Source: Synergistaceae bacterium (GTDB taxonomy: Bacteria > Synergistota > Synergistia > Synergistales > Aminobacteriaceae). From it: a stretch of 64,000 nt of DNA. Under the pieces are notes generated by a model. That model was not told where the DNA came from, searched no databases, and saw only the letters and a program-made list of their open reading frames with translations. The first letter of the stretch is position 1. Every line of letters starts with the position of its first letter. Made by a program: the position numbers and the translations under genes. The stretch is taken from contig JAHDKT010000044.1 in the NCBI GenBank assembly GCA_018436725.1, positions 21,650 to 85,649 on the forward strand, in the 5' to 3' direction. Positions 1-7,394 of this stretch are shown piece after piece.

Positions 1-138
1 TCCGACGAAGAGGCGGTCGACGATGTTGTAGAGCGCGTTGGCGAGCATGCCGACGATGGCCGGCAGAGAGAAGCGCCACATGAGACGGGGGATCGAATCC
101 GTCCCCATCGCGTGCGAGTTGTTTAAATTTTTTTCCAT
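1..138 (-). CDS. MATE family efflux transporter, N-terminal fragment
   Basis: The first 46 residues of a protein that continues past the left edge of the window. The run SLPAIVGMLANALYNIVDR, ending in LFVG, is the characteristic first helix of MATE (multidrug and toxin extrusion) exporters, which are inner-membrane cation-coupled antiporters. The start is chosen because a GGAGG lies about 9 bases upstream; the N-terminal segment before the first helix is short and polar, as usual in the family. The gene is divergent from the hypothetical gene starting at 233. Substrate cannot be told from this piece. Confidence 0.85.
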   Translation of the reverse strand, partial: MEKNLNNSHAMGTDSIPRLMWRFSLPAIVGMLANALYNIVDRLFVG

Positions 139-176
139 AAGTGCCTTCCTCCGGGTACAAATTTGTTTGAGGTATG

Positions 177-182
177 ATTATA
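177..182 (-). promoter_or_regulatory. Probable -10 element for the MATE gene
   Basis: TATAAT on the minus strand, about 40 bases before the MATE start codon. The -35 region is weak (TTCTTA at 16 bases). Placed from sequence only. Confidence 0.4.
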
Positions 183-232
183 GCAGAGAGCGGCTCTTAA
201 GAAACGGACGAGTACACCTCGCTGGAGGATTT

Positions 233-790
233 ATGACGGAAACACCTTTTTTTCCGCTGCGGCTCCACCTGCTCTGCGCCCCCTCGCATCGTCCCGGGGA
301 GTACCTGCTCGAACGGAAGTTCGCGCAGGCGTTCGCCGCGTCGAACGGCATCCCGCTGGATTACGACGCCCTGATGGGCGCTCTGCGCGAATGGTGCGCC
401 CGTCAGGGCGTCGTCCGCAACGGCCGGACGGCGTCGTTCTCCGGAAGAAGCGCGGACAGAAACTACTTCGGAACGGCCACCCGCTTCCGCGACGAGCTGA
501 GCATACTGATCCACGTCGAGGGAGAGGGGCGAAAACGCTTCCGCGTCCTCGGCGTCTGGAGCGATTTTTCCTGGCTGGTGCTCTACCAGGAGCCTCTCCT
601 GGGCGAGTGGAGGTCGTGGCCAGGGGCGGCGAAAGATCCTGTTGGAATCGAAAAGGACAGAACGGACGAACGGGCGGCGCGCGAGGGGTTCGAGTGGGTC
701 TGCAAGAGGAGGATCATCTCCAGGGCGCGGCTTCTTCGCGGAGACGCGGTGATCACGGAGTATTTCTCGCCCTCGTACAGGAAAAAATGA
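233..790 (+). CDS. Hypothetical protein
   Basis: A 185-residue soluble protein that I do not recognise. The reading frame is open further upstream, but ATG 233 has a GGAGG (224-228) at the right distance and the upstream part crosses the divergent promoter, so the short form is preferred. The protein is rich in Arg, Trp and Phe, lacks a signal peptide or membrane segment, and has no catalytic motif I can name. It stands alone, divergent from the MATE gene and convergent with pckA, sharing the terminator at 789-811 with it. Confidence 0.7.
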   Translation: MTETPFFPLRLHLLCAPSHRPGEYLLERKFAQAFAASNGIPLDYDALMGALREWCARQGVVRNGRTASFSGRSADRNYFGTATRFRDELSILIHVEGEGRKRFRVLGVWSDFSWLVLYQEPLLGEWRSWPGAAKDPVGIEKDRTDERAAREGFEWVCKRRIISRARLLRGDAVITEYFSPSYRKK

Positions 791-811
791 GCCGGGGACG
801 CGCCCCGGCTC
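789..811. terminator. Rho-independent terminator between convergent genes
   Basis: A perfect 9-bp GC-rich stem (GAGCCGGGG / CCCCGGCTC) with a 5-base loop. On the minus strand it is followed by a T run (complement of the A run at 782-787), so it mainly ends pckA transcription. Confidence 0.8.
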
Positions 812-818
812 GGTATCG

Positions 819-2480
819 CTACTCCTGGACCGGATAGCCCATCTCGTCGAGGGCCTTGCGCAGCGCGGCCTCGGCCTCCGGGGGCAGGCGGTCCATCCCG
901 CCCTTCTCCGTCTCGCGGGACGTGACGAAGGCGAGTCTGTCCCGCATCCGTGAAAAGAGTTCTCTCCGGTACTTCTCGTCGGAAAAGTCGATCGGGAACT
1001 GCTCCAGCTCCATCGTCTCCATGTCGCCGAAGGGGCCGAACGGTACGAAGCTCGCCTTCCCCTCGATGATCGACTCCAGAATCCCCAGCGTATCCGCAGG
1101 CTTCACTTTCTTTCCCATGAACTCGCCCGTATTCAGAATGTAACAGGCCACCCCGTCGTCGAAGAGCGCCTTGAAGCGCTCGTAGTCCGTAGCGAGCGGA
1201 TAGGTGCGGAAGGGGTTCGCATACGATTCGATGACGAGGGCGTTCGGGTCGACTCCCGGAGCGAGGCGCTCGGCCGAGGTGCGCTTCGTGGCGAGCGTCG
1301 CGCCGAGCACGGAGGCGAGGTCGGACCCCTTCAACCGGAGCACCGGCGGCAACGACGAGTCCTTCATCAGCCAGAAGACGGCGTCGATCGGCTCGTCGAT
1401 ACGGTCCACCCGCTCGGGCGACCAGAGCTTCGACTTGATGGCCCGCCCGTTGCCGTTGCGCAGGTCCTCGGTCACCGCGTAGAGCAGGCCGTCCGTACCC
1501 CTCGTCACGCCGCAGTTCTGGATCGTGATGATGAACTTGTTGTCCTCGCACCCCATCGGGTAGTCCTGCACCTTGTCGAAGTAGGATGGCTCGAGCGCGA
1601 TCGCGTACTTCTCCTTGACGTTGATCACGAAGGCGTCGTCGTGGAGCACGGTGATGTCGTACTTGTTTCCGTGACGCGCGTGCGTGATCGTGGACTTGCC
1701 GGAGCCGGAGAGGCCGAAAACCGCCGCGACGAACGAGCGCCCACCCTTCAGGTTGTACCGCTTCAGCCCTCCGTGGCAGGAGGCGAAGCCGTTCCGCACG
1801 GCGGTTCCCCACGCGAGCGTCAGCGTGCCCTTCTTGAGTTCTCCGAAGTAGCGCATCCCCAGCACCGCCGCGCAGTTATGGACGGGGTCGAAGAAAGCGA
1901 GTCCGTAAGGGTACTCCGTCGAGGTCCAGTCGGGATCGGCGAACATGAAGATGTCGCCGTCCGGCAGCGGCCTCGAGGCCGAGTACATGTCGATGTACGT
2001 CCTGTTGAGGTACTGGAAGTTCAGCAGCCAGTTATAGACAAGGTTTTCATGATTTTTCGGCGCCATCAGGTGGGCCTTCACCATGAAATCGCCTTCGAGA
2101 CCGATGTACGCCTCCGCGGAGTAGAACGTACGGAAACGGGCGTTGTAGACGGCCTCGCGAAGAGTCGTCGCAAGGTCGCCGACGTTCACCCCCGGCTCGC
2201 CGACGATCTTCCTCGCTGCCGCGCAGCGGCCGACCACGGCTCCGTCGTTCATTAAAAGGACGTTGCTTCGCGGGGGCAGCCCCTGCCCCTCGGGGCGGTA
2301 CACCGGCATCCCCGTAAGCTCCACCGTTCCGGGGGACATCCTCGCCAGCTCGTAGGCTTCCTTGAGGTTCGAGACGGGGACCACGTTGTTGCCGAAAAAA
2401 GCGGATTCTATGGTGGTCCGCGCCTGTGATTTGATTCGAGAGAAACTCTCGGGTCCGCTATAGAGTTCCAGAGTTGACAT
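819..2480 (-). CDS. pckA: Phosphoenolpyruvate carboxykinase (ATP)-like
   Basis: A 553-residue protein similar to ATP-dependent PEP carboxykinase, which interconverts oxaloacetate + ATP and PEP + CO2 + ADP in the cytoplasm. The P-loop GLSGSGKST (about 256-264) is the family's kinase-1a motif (usually GLSGTGKTT) and HDD at 280-282 sits where the metal-binding second aspartate motif belongs. Length fits the family (about 530-550). The kinase motifs are divergent, so this belongs to an outlying branch. In a fermenter it could work in either direction. It is monocistronic, with a strong terminator at 789-811. Confidence 0.85.
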   Translation of the reverse strand: MSTLELYSGPESFSRIKSQARTTIESAFFGNNVVPVSNLKEAYELARMSPGTVELTGMPVYRPEGQGLPPRSNVLLMNDGAVVGRCAAARKIVGEPGVNVGDLATTLREAVYNARFRTFYSAEAYIGLEGDFMVKAHLMAPKNHENLVYNWLLNFQYLNRTYIDMYSASRPLPDGDIFMFADPDWTSTEYPYGLAFFDPVHNCAAVLGMRYFGELKKGTLTLAWGTAVRNGFASCHGGLKRYNLKGGRSFVAAVFGLSGSGKSTITHARHGNKYDITVLHDDAFVINVKEKYAIALEPSYFDKVQDYPMGCEDNKFIITIQNCGVTRGTDGLLYAVTEDLRNGNGRAIKSKLWSPERVDRIDEPIDAVFWLMKDSSLPPVLRLKGSDLASVLGATLATKRTSAERLAPGVDPNALVIESYANPFRTYPLATDYERFKALFDDGVACYILNTGEFMGKKVKPADTLGILESIIEGKASFVPFGPFGDMETMELEQFPIDFSDEKYRRELFSRMRDRLAFVTSRETEKGGMDRLPPEAEAALRKALDEMGYPVQE

Positions 2481-2549
2481 GGCGACTCTCCTCTTTCTCC
2501 CGCGTTCGGGAACGTTTTTCCCCTTTACAAGGGGTTCTCCGGCGAGGCC

Positions 2550-2555
2550 ATTGTA
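2550..2555 (-). promoter_or_regulatory. Possible -10 element of pckA
   Basis: TACAAT on the minus strand about 70 bases before the pckA start; no clear -35. The 5' leader carries a small hairpin at 2520-2534 (CCCCTT / AAGGGG). Confidence 0.35.
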
Positions 2556-2595
2556 CCACGACCCGTATCGCCGTGCGAAACAAAACGTCCTGGAG

Positions 2596-2979
2596 TTACA
2601 GCCCTCGTGCGGCGCGAATCCGTCCGTACGCCTCCTGGATCTCTTGGAACTTCCTCGACGCGAGGGCCACGAACTCCTCGTCGAGGTTCTGTCCGATGAA
2701 CTTGTCCGGGTGGTAGCGCCCGAGCAGCTCCCGGTAGCGTTTTTTTACCTCCTCGTCGGACGAAGAGGGCGAACAGCCGAGCACGACGTACGGATCCCGT
2801 TTGCCGCCGGGAGGCGGCGTGTACGAGGCGCCGCCTCCACCGGACGAAGACCTTCTCCGCGCGCCCCCGGTCGATCCCGGAGAACCGGGCGTCCCTCGGA
2901 GCGTATCCTTCAGTATTTTCGAGAAGAGAAAGAAGAGCAGCAGCGGGGCCGCCTTCAGAAGCAGTCGTAACAGAAACAT
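2596..2979 (-). CDS. Membrane-anchored J-domain (DnaJ-like) co-chaperone
   Basis: A 127-residue protein: an N-terminal hydrophobic helix (about residues 2-20), a Gly/Ser/Arg/Pro linker (about 25-60) and a C-terminal J domain with the diagnostic HPD tripeptide in RYHPDKF. J domains stimulate the ATPase of DnaK-type Hsp70; here the partner would be recruited to the inner membrane with the J domain in the cytoplasm. The start after GGAGG (ATG 2979) is preferred over an upstream ATG near 3069 that lacks a ribosome site. There is no Gly/Phe or zinc-finger region, so it is not DnaJ itself. Its client is unknown. Confidence 0.8.
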   Translation of the reverse strand: MFLLRLLLKAAPLLLFFLFSKILKDTLRGTPGSPGSTGGARRRSSSGGGGASYTPPPGGKRDPYVVLGCSPSSSDEEVKKRYRELLGRYHPDKFIGQNLDEEFVALASRKFQEIQEAYGRIRAARGL

Positions 2980-3169
2980 GAAATAACCTCCTGCGCGGAT
3001 GCGCGACACCACGAGATAGAAAGATCGTTTCCCGCACTTTTTCTCCGGATGAATTCTTCCGGACTTCATGGAGTATTATAGAATAGTTTTCTGCGGGAGA
3101 CACGGTGTTTTCACGGAGAAGACAGACTTTTTCACGACGGAGGGACGCCCTCCGGGGAGGTATCGCACA

Positions 3170-3877
3170 ATGAATCTGCATATCGGCGGGTACATTCCCA
3201 CGAGCTTTCTCGACTACCCCGGCTGCGCATCCGCAGTGGTCTTCTTCGCCGGCTGCCAGCTCCGCTGCCCCTTCTGCCACAACCCTGAGCTGGTCCTCCC
3301 GAGCGCCGCAAGCGAAGATATCGACGCCGAAGAGATCATCGCGGACCTGGAACGTCGGGCCCCCTTCCTCGACGGCGTCTGCGTCACCGGAGGCGAACCG
3401 GCGCTGCAGAGAGATCTGCCGGTCTTCCTCCGGAAAATCCGCTCCCTCGGACTGAGGATAAAGGTGGACACCAACGGGGCGCGTCCGGACGTCCTCGAAC
3501 AGCTGCTAGCGGAGAAGCTGGCCGACTATGCGGCGATGGACCTCAAGGCCTCCGCGGCGGAGTACCCCCGCGCCTGCGGTCGGAACGGGGACGTTTCGAT
3601 TCTGCCGCTCGTGCGGAAGAGCATCTCCCTTCTGCTGCGTTCCTCGGTCGTTTTCGAGTTCCGGACGACGCTCGTCCCCGGACTGCACGTTCTCGAAGAC
3701 GCGCCGCTTCTCGGCCGCATGGCCGAGGGCGCGCCCCTGTTCGTCCTTCAAAATTTCCGTCCGGGGAACACTCTCGATCCGGACTTCTCCTCGCTTACGC
3801 CCTTCTCCGCGGAGTTTCTGGAGGCGTTCCGCGCAGCGCTTTTCCCCTTCGTTCAGAGGGTCAAAATCCGGGCGTGA
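3170..3877 (+). CDS. nrdG: Radical SAM activating protein, NrdG type (anaerobic ribonucleotide reductase)
   Basis: A 235-residue radical-SAM enzyme. The CX3CX2C cluster motif is at C29, C33, C36 (in FFAGCQLRCPFCHNPEL) and the SAM-binding GGEP at 74-77. The family installs the glycyl radical on the anaerobic class III ribonucleotide reductase, here by homology; the reductase gene itself is not in this window. ATG 3170 has a GGGGAGG 10 bases upstream and gives the family's usual length; an upstream in-frame ATG at 3068 has none. Its 3' end overlaps the convergent uracil-DNA glycosylase gene by 17 bp. Confidence 0.8.
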   Translation: MNLHIGGYIPTSFLDYPGCASAVVFFAGCQLRCPFCHNPELVLPSAASEDIDAEEIIADLERRAPFLDGVCVTGGEPALQRDLPVFLRKIRSLGLRIKVDTNGARPDVLEQLLAEKLADYAAMDLKASAAEYPRACGRNGDVSILPLVRKSISLLLRSSVVFEFRTTLVPGLHVLEDAPLLGRMAEGAPLFVLQNFRPGNTLDPDFSSLTPFSAEFLEAFRAALFPFVQRVKIRA

Positions 3878-4457
3878 ACTCCCGCGCCAGACGGAGCGCC
3901 TCCCGGATATCCGCCAGCGTGAGCGCTATCGGGCTTCCCTCGGCGCGCCCCCGGTTCCGGAGAAGGTAGCTCGGGTGAAAGAGCGGCAGGACGGAAAACT
4001 CCATCTCCTCCCAGACGCAGGAACGGAGACGTCCGCGCAGCGTGGATATCCCCTCCTTCGTCCCGAGCACCGCCCGGGTCGGCGCGTTTCCGGCGGTGAT
4101 GACCAGGCGCGGCCTGATGTGGCGCAACTGCGCCGCGAGGAACTGTCGGCAGGCCGCCGACTCCGTTTTTGAAGGGAGTCGGTTTTCGGGAGGGCGGCAC
4201 TTGACGGTATTCGTGATAAACAGCTTCTCCCTGGGAAGTCCGGCTTCCTCAAGCAGTTCGCTCAGCAAACGTCCGGAGAGACCGACGAACGGCCGTCCCG
4301 ACTCGTCCTCCTTCGCCCCCGGGGCCTCCCCCACAAGAACGATCGACGTTGTTTCGGGCCCTTCTCCGAAGACGGCCCGCGTCCTGTTCGCGGCAAGGGG
4401 ACACCTCGCGCACGTTTCGACTTCTTTTCTCATTTCGTTGAAAGCCGCATCGTTCAT
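3861..4457 (-). CDS. Family 4 uracil-DNA glycosylase
   Basis: A 198-residue iron-sulfur uracil-DNA glycosylase that removes uracil from DNA to start base-excision repair. Visible hallmarks: GEAPG (43-47) followed by the GRPFVG active-site loop, HPSYLLRN with H161 near the end, and four cysteines (C16, C19, C87, C103) in the spacing that binds the 4Fe-4S cluster of family 4. Length matches the family. It is convergent with nrdG and divergent from the exonuclease gene at 4576; a second DNA-acting enzyme next door may be coincidence. Confidence 0.9.
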   Translation of the reverse strand: MNDAAFNEMRKEVETCARCPLAANRTRAVFGEGPETTSIVLVGEAPGAKEDESGRPFVGLSGRLLSELLEEAGLPREKLFITNTVKCRPPENRLPSKTESAACRQFLAAQLRHIRPRLVITAGNAPTRAVLGTKEGISTLRGRLRSCVWEEMEFSVLPLFHPSYLLRNRGRAEGSPIALTLADIREALRLAREFTPGF

Positions 4458-4575
4458 TTTTTCGTCCTTTCGTCGCTTCCACGAAGGGGGTTTGTTCTGT
4501 CATAATAGGCGGGTCTCCACAACGCGCCAAGGCGTTCTCCGGAGACCCCGATACAGCAAGCTGGGAGGGTGCGCC

Positions 4576-5355
4576 ATGAAGAACAGCAGGCTTTTCGCCG
4601 TCTTCGACCTGGAGACGAACGGATTCAAAGGAGCCTCGGCGGTTTCCGCCTCGTCGCTCGTCTTCACCGAAGAGGGAAGGATCGTCGACTTCTTCAACCG
4701 CTTCTATCACTCCGAAGAGCGCCCGGATCGCCGGACCGAAAGGGTCCACGGGCTCACGCCGGAGCGGATCGTCCATTTTCGCACCGAGGAGCGCTACCCC
4801 GCCTATTTCCTGGAGGACTGGCCGAGCCTCGCCGCATTTTGGGAGCGGTGGAACCCGGAGGGAATCGTCGTCCACAACCTATCGTTCGACCTCTCCTTCC
4901 TCCCCGGAGAAGCGGTGCGCCGCAGAAAGTGGTGGTGTTCGATGCGTGGGCTCACCGACTTCTGTAAAATCCCTAAAAACACGGACCGCGAGGGAGAGTG
5001 GAAGTGGCCCCGCCTCTCCGAGGCGGTCCGCATCGCGCGTGAACGCCTGCTCGAACCGCTCCCGCTCGCGGAGGCGGAGGATGCCGTGGGACCGGCACTC
5101 GGACACTACGGCCTCAGCGACTGCTTCGAACTCTACGGCCTCTTCGTCCGGGTCTGGAACAGAACACCGGAACACGTGCGCTTCCGCACAGCATCCACAG
5201 CGCCGCTTGCTCCGCGAAGAGAACTCTACCCGCTTCCTGCCGCCGTCCGCGACGAGTTCGTCAGAGAGCGCCTCGACTATTCGGCGCGCGTCGCCGAAGC
5301 GGCGGGAGACGCCGAACGGAGCCGCAAACTCCGCTTGCTCGCAACCGACGGATAG
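4576..5355 (+). CDS. DEDDh 3'-5' exonuclease (DnaQ/RNase T superfamily)
   Basis: A 259-residue protein with the exonuclease motifs in order: Exo I FDLETNG (D11, E13), Exo II HNLSFD (D105) and Exo III H177...D182, the HxxxxD pattern of the DEDDh group. These enzymes cleave nucleotides from DNA or RNA 3' ends with two metal ions. The C-terminal 70 residues carry no second domain that I recognise. ATG 4576 is preceded by GGGAGG. It could be a repair exonuclease or a polymerase III epsilon-like protein; the sequence does not decide. Confidence 0.8.
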   Translation: MKNSRLFAVFDLETNGFKGASAVSASSLVFTEEGRIVDFFNRFYHSEERPDRRTERVHGLTPERIVHFRTEERYPAYFLEDWPSLAAFWERWNPEGIVVHNLSFDLSFLPGEAVRRRKWWCSMRGLTDFCKIPKNTDREGEWKWPRLSEAVRIARERLLEPLPLAEAEDAVGPALGHYGLSDCFELYGLFVRVWNRTPEHVRFRTASTAPLAPRRELYPLPAAVRDEFVRERLDYSARVAEAAGDAERSRKLRLLATDG

Positions 5356-5452
5356 GCCGTTCCGCAAGAGGACGAGGCCGTTGGAATCCCTGCGGATGCA
5401 AGGAAAAAAAGCGCCCCGTCCCCTCTTTTGTTGTCCGGAAACCGCTCGCCGC

Positions 5453-6322
5453 TTACGCTCCGACCACGAACTTCTTCCCCACCGTAAGCGGAACAAAGCG
5501 TTTTCCGAAGGTCTGGAAGAGCTTCGACTGCATGGGAAATCCGGTGCAGTGCCCGCAGGCGATCCATGCCGGGTCGAACTCTTTCAGCCCTGCGAGCGTC
5601 TTTTCCATCTTTTCCTCGGTGCCGTTCACGAGGTGCAGACCGCCGAGGACGCCATCGATCGGTTCGCCGGGGAAAAGCGCGCGAACGCGCTTCAGAATGT
5701 TCACGATCCCCGAATGGCTGCACCCGGCGAGCACGACGAGTCCCTTCCCCTTCACCCTGGCGACGACGCCCATGTCGTCGGGGAGGGAGTCCTGGACCAC
5801 CTCGCCGTCGCGCAACGTGAAAAAGCGGTTCCCCGGGCCTTCGAAGCCGGTCTCGCGCGGGATCTCCCCCGTGGTCGAGAGCCCCTCGGCGAGAGGGAAC
5901 GGCGCGCCGGAGAGCAGCAGCCTTCCGCCGGCCCTCTCGATGGCCTCTCGCTCGTCGCCGGTGCGGACTCCCTTCGCCGCCACCACGGGCGTCGCGACGA
6001 AGTGCGGACGGAAGAGCGCCGGGTTCGCGATGACGGGAAAGTCGTGCTTTCCGGTGGACTCGACGAACTTCGCGATGCCCCCGGTGTGGTCGTAATGGCA
6101 GTGGGAGAGGACGACGAAGTCGACGGATTGCGGGGAGATTCCAAGCTCCCGCATATTATGGGCGAGGAATTCGTGCGTCTGCCCCACGTCGAGGAGACCG
6201 CGGACCTCTTTCCCGTCCTTCGTCCCCTTGATGAAGAACGAAAGACCGTGCTCCGCGATGAAATGGCCTTCCATGGACACCGAATCTTCCATCAATGTGA
6301 TGATCTCAAGTGAATCGAGCAT
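5453..6322 (-). CDS. MBL-fold metallohydrolase (COG1237-like)
   Basis: A 289-residue metallo-beta-lactamase-fold protein with the metal-binding motif HCHYDHTGG (H74, H76, D78, H79) and later AGCSHSG and GGLHLV segments typical of the COG1237 subgroup, annotated in archaea as dihydropteroate-like 5'-phosphate synthase. The true reaction in bacteria is generally unknown. ATG 6322 follows GGAGGTGG; an in-frame start further up lacks a ribosome site. It is divergent from lplA, with a short shared promoter region. Confidence 0.8.
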   Translation of the reverse strand: MLDSLEIITLMEDSVSMEGHFIAEHGLSFFIKGTKDGKEVRGLLDVGQTHEFLAHNMRELGISPQSVDFVVLSHCHYDHTGGIAKFVESTGKHDFPVIANPALFRPHFVATPVVAAKGVRTGDEREAIERAGGRLLLSGAPFPLAEGLSTTGEIPRETGFEGPGNRFFTLRDGEVVQDSLPDDMGVVARVKGKGLVVLAGCSHSGIVNILKRVRALFPGEPIDGVLGGLHLVNGTEEKMEKTLAGLKEFDPAWIACGHCTGFPMQSKLFQTFGKRFVPLTVGKKFVVGA

Positions 6323-6353
6323 GCTGCTCCACCTCCGGATACGGGATATTTTG

Positions 6354-6359
6354 TATAAT
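6354..6359 (+). promoter_or_regulatory. Probable -10 element of lplA
   Basis: A perfect TATAAT 55 bases before the lplA start in the divergent intergenic region; no convincing -35 hexamer at 16-18 bases. Confidence 0.4.
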
Positions 6360-6413
6360 GAACCGAGACCGCCGACTTTGCAAGAGGCGGCAGCACGAGA
6401 GGAGAGAAATCGA

Positions 6414-7394
6414 ATGTACTTTATCGAAGGACAGTCGCACGACCCCGCCTTCAACCTCGCGCTTGAAGAGTATCTCTACAGGAACGTCGGCGAAGGACAC
6501 CCCGGCTACTTCCTGTTGTGGCAAAACGCCCCCTCGATCATCGTGGGGCGCTTCCAGAATACCGCCCAGGAGGTGAACCGCCCCTTCGTCGAGGCGCGCG
6601 GCATCGGCGTCGTCAGGCGGATATCCGGTGGAGGCGCGGTCTACCACGACCTCGGGAACGTGAACTATTCGTTCATCGTCCCCAACGACGAAGGCGCCCC
6701 CTTCGACTTCGCGCGCCATGCCCGGCCGGTGATCGACGCACTCGCAAAGCTCGGCGTCGCGGCCGAGAGCGGCGGCCGAAACGACCTCTTGATCGACGGA
6801 CGGAAATTCTCCGGCAGCGCGCAACATATGGACCGGCGCAGGCTGCTCCATCACGGGACGCTGCTCTTCGACTCGAACCTCTCCGTCCTCGAACAGGCTC
6901 TGAACGTGGACGAGGAGAAGTTCACCTCGAAGGGGTTCAAGTCCGTCCGGAGCCGCGTGACCAACATCCTCCCCATGCTGCCGGAGCCCATCTCCGTGGA
7001 GGAGTTCATCGACGCGCTCCGAGGCTCTCTCTCCGGGACCGAAACCGTTTCGCTCGACGAGGCGCAGCATACGGAGATCAACCGCCTCCGGCAGGAGAAG
7101 TACGCGACGTGGGAGTGGAACTGGGGCGCCTCCCCCGAGTTCTCCGAGCGCAAGGTACGGCGTTTCCCGTGGGGGAAGGTGGAGGCGCTGCTGAACGTAC
7201 AGGAGGGCGTCATCCGCCAGGCGAGGTTCTACGGAGATTATTTCGGCGCGGAGAACCGCGAGGAGATCGAACATGCGCTCGAAGGGCGCCTCTACCGGGA
7301 GGATGCGCTCCGCGGGGCGCTGGAGGGGTTTCCTCTGGAGCGATCGTTCAAGGGCGCCGGCATGGAGGAGTTCCTGGACTTTTTGCTGTCCTGA
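6414..7394 (+). CDS. lplA: Lipoate-protein ligase A
   Basis: A 326-residue ligase that adenylates lipoate and transfers it to the lysine of lipoyl domains. The substrate-binding loop RRISGGGAVYHD (68-79) and the catalytic-lysine motif GRKFSGSAQ (K131) are intact, and a C-terminal accessory domain is present, as in the long LplA form. ATG 6414 has GGAGAG upstream. A natural client is the E2 protein encoded at 15136-16425, whose lipoyl lysine is visible, so this gene probably lets the cell use scavenged lipoate. Its 3' end overlaps the convergent PAS-GGDEF gene by 103 bp. Confidence 0.92.
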   Translation: MYFIEGQSHDPAFNLALEEYLYRNVGEGHPGYFLLWQNAPSIIVGRFQNTAQEVNRPFVEARGIGVVRRISGGGAVYHDLGNVNYSFIVPNDEGAPFDFARHARPVIDALAKLGVAAESGGRNDLLIDGRKFSGSAQHMDRRRLLHHGTLLFDSNLSVLEQALNVDEEKFTSKGFKSVRSRVTNILPMLPEPISVEEFIDALRGSLSGTETVSLDEAQHTEINRLRQEKYATWEWNWGASPEFSERKVRRFPWGKVEALLNVQEGVIRQARFYGDYFGAENREEIEHALEGRLYREDALRGALEGFPLERSFKGAGMEEFLDFLLS

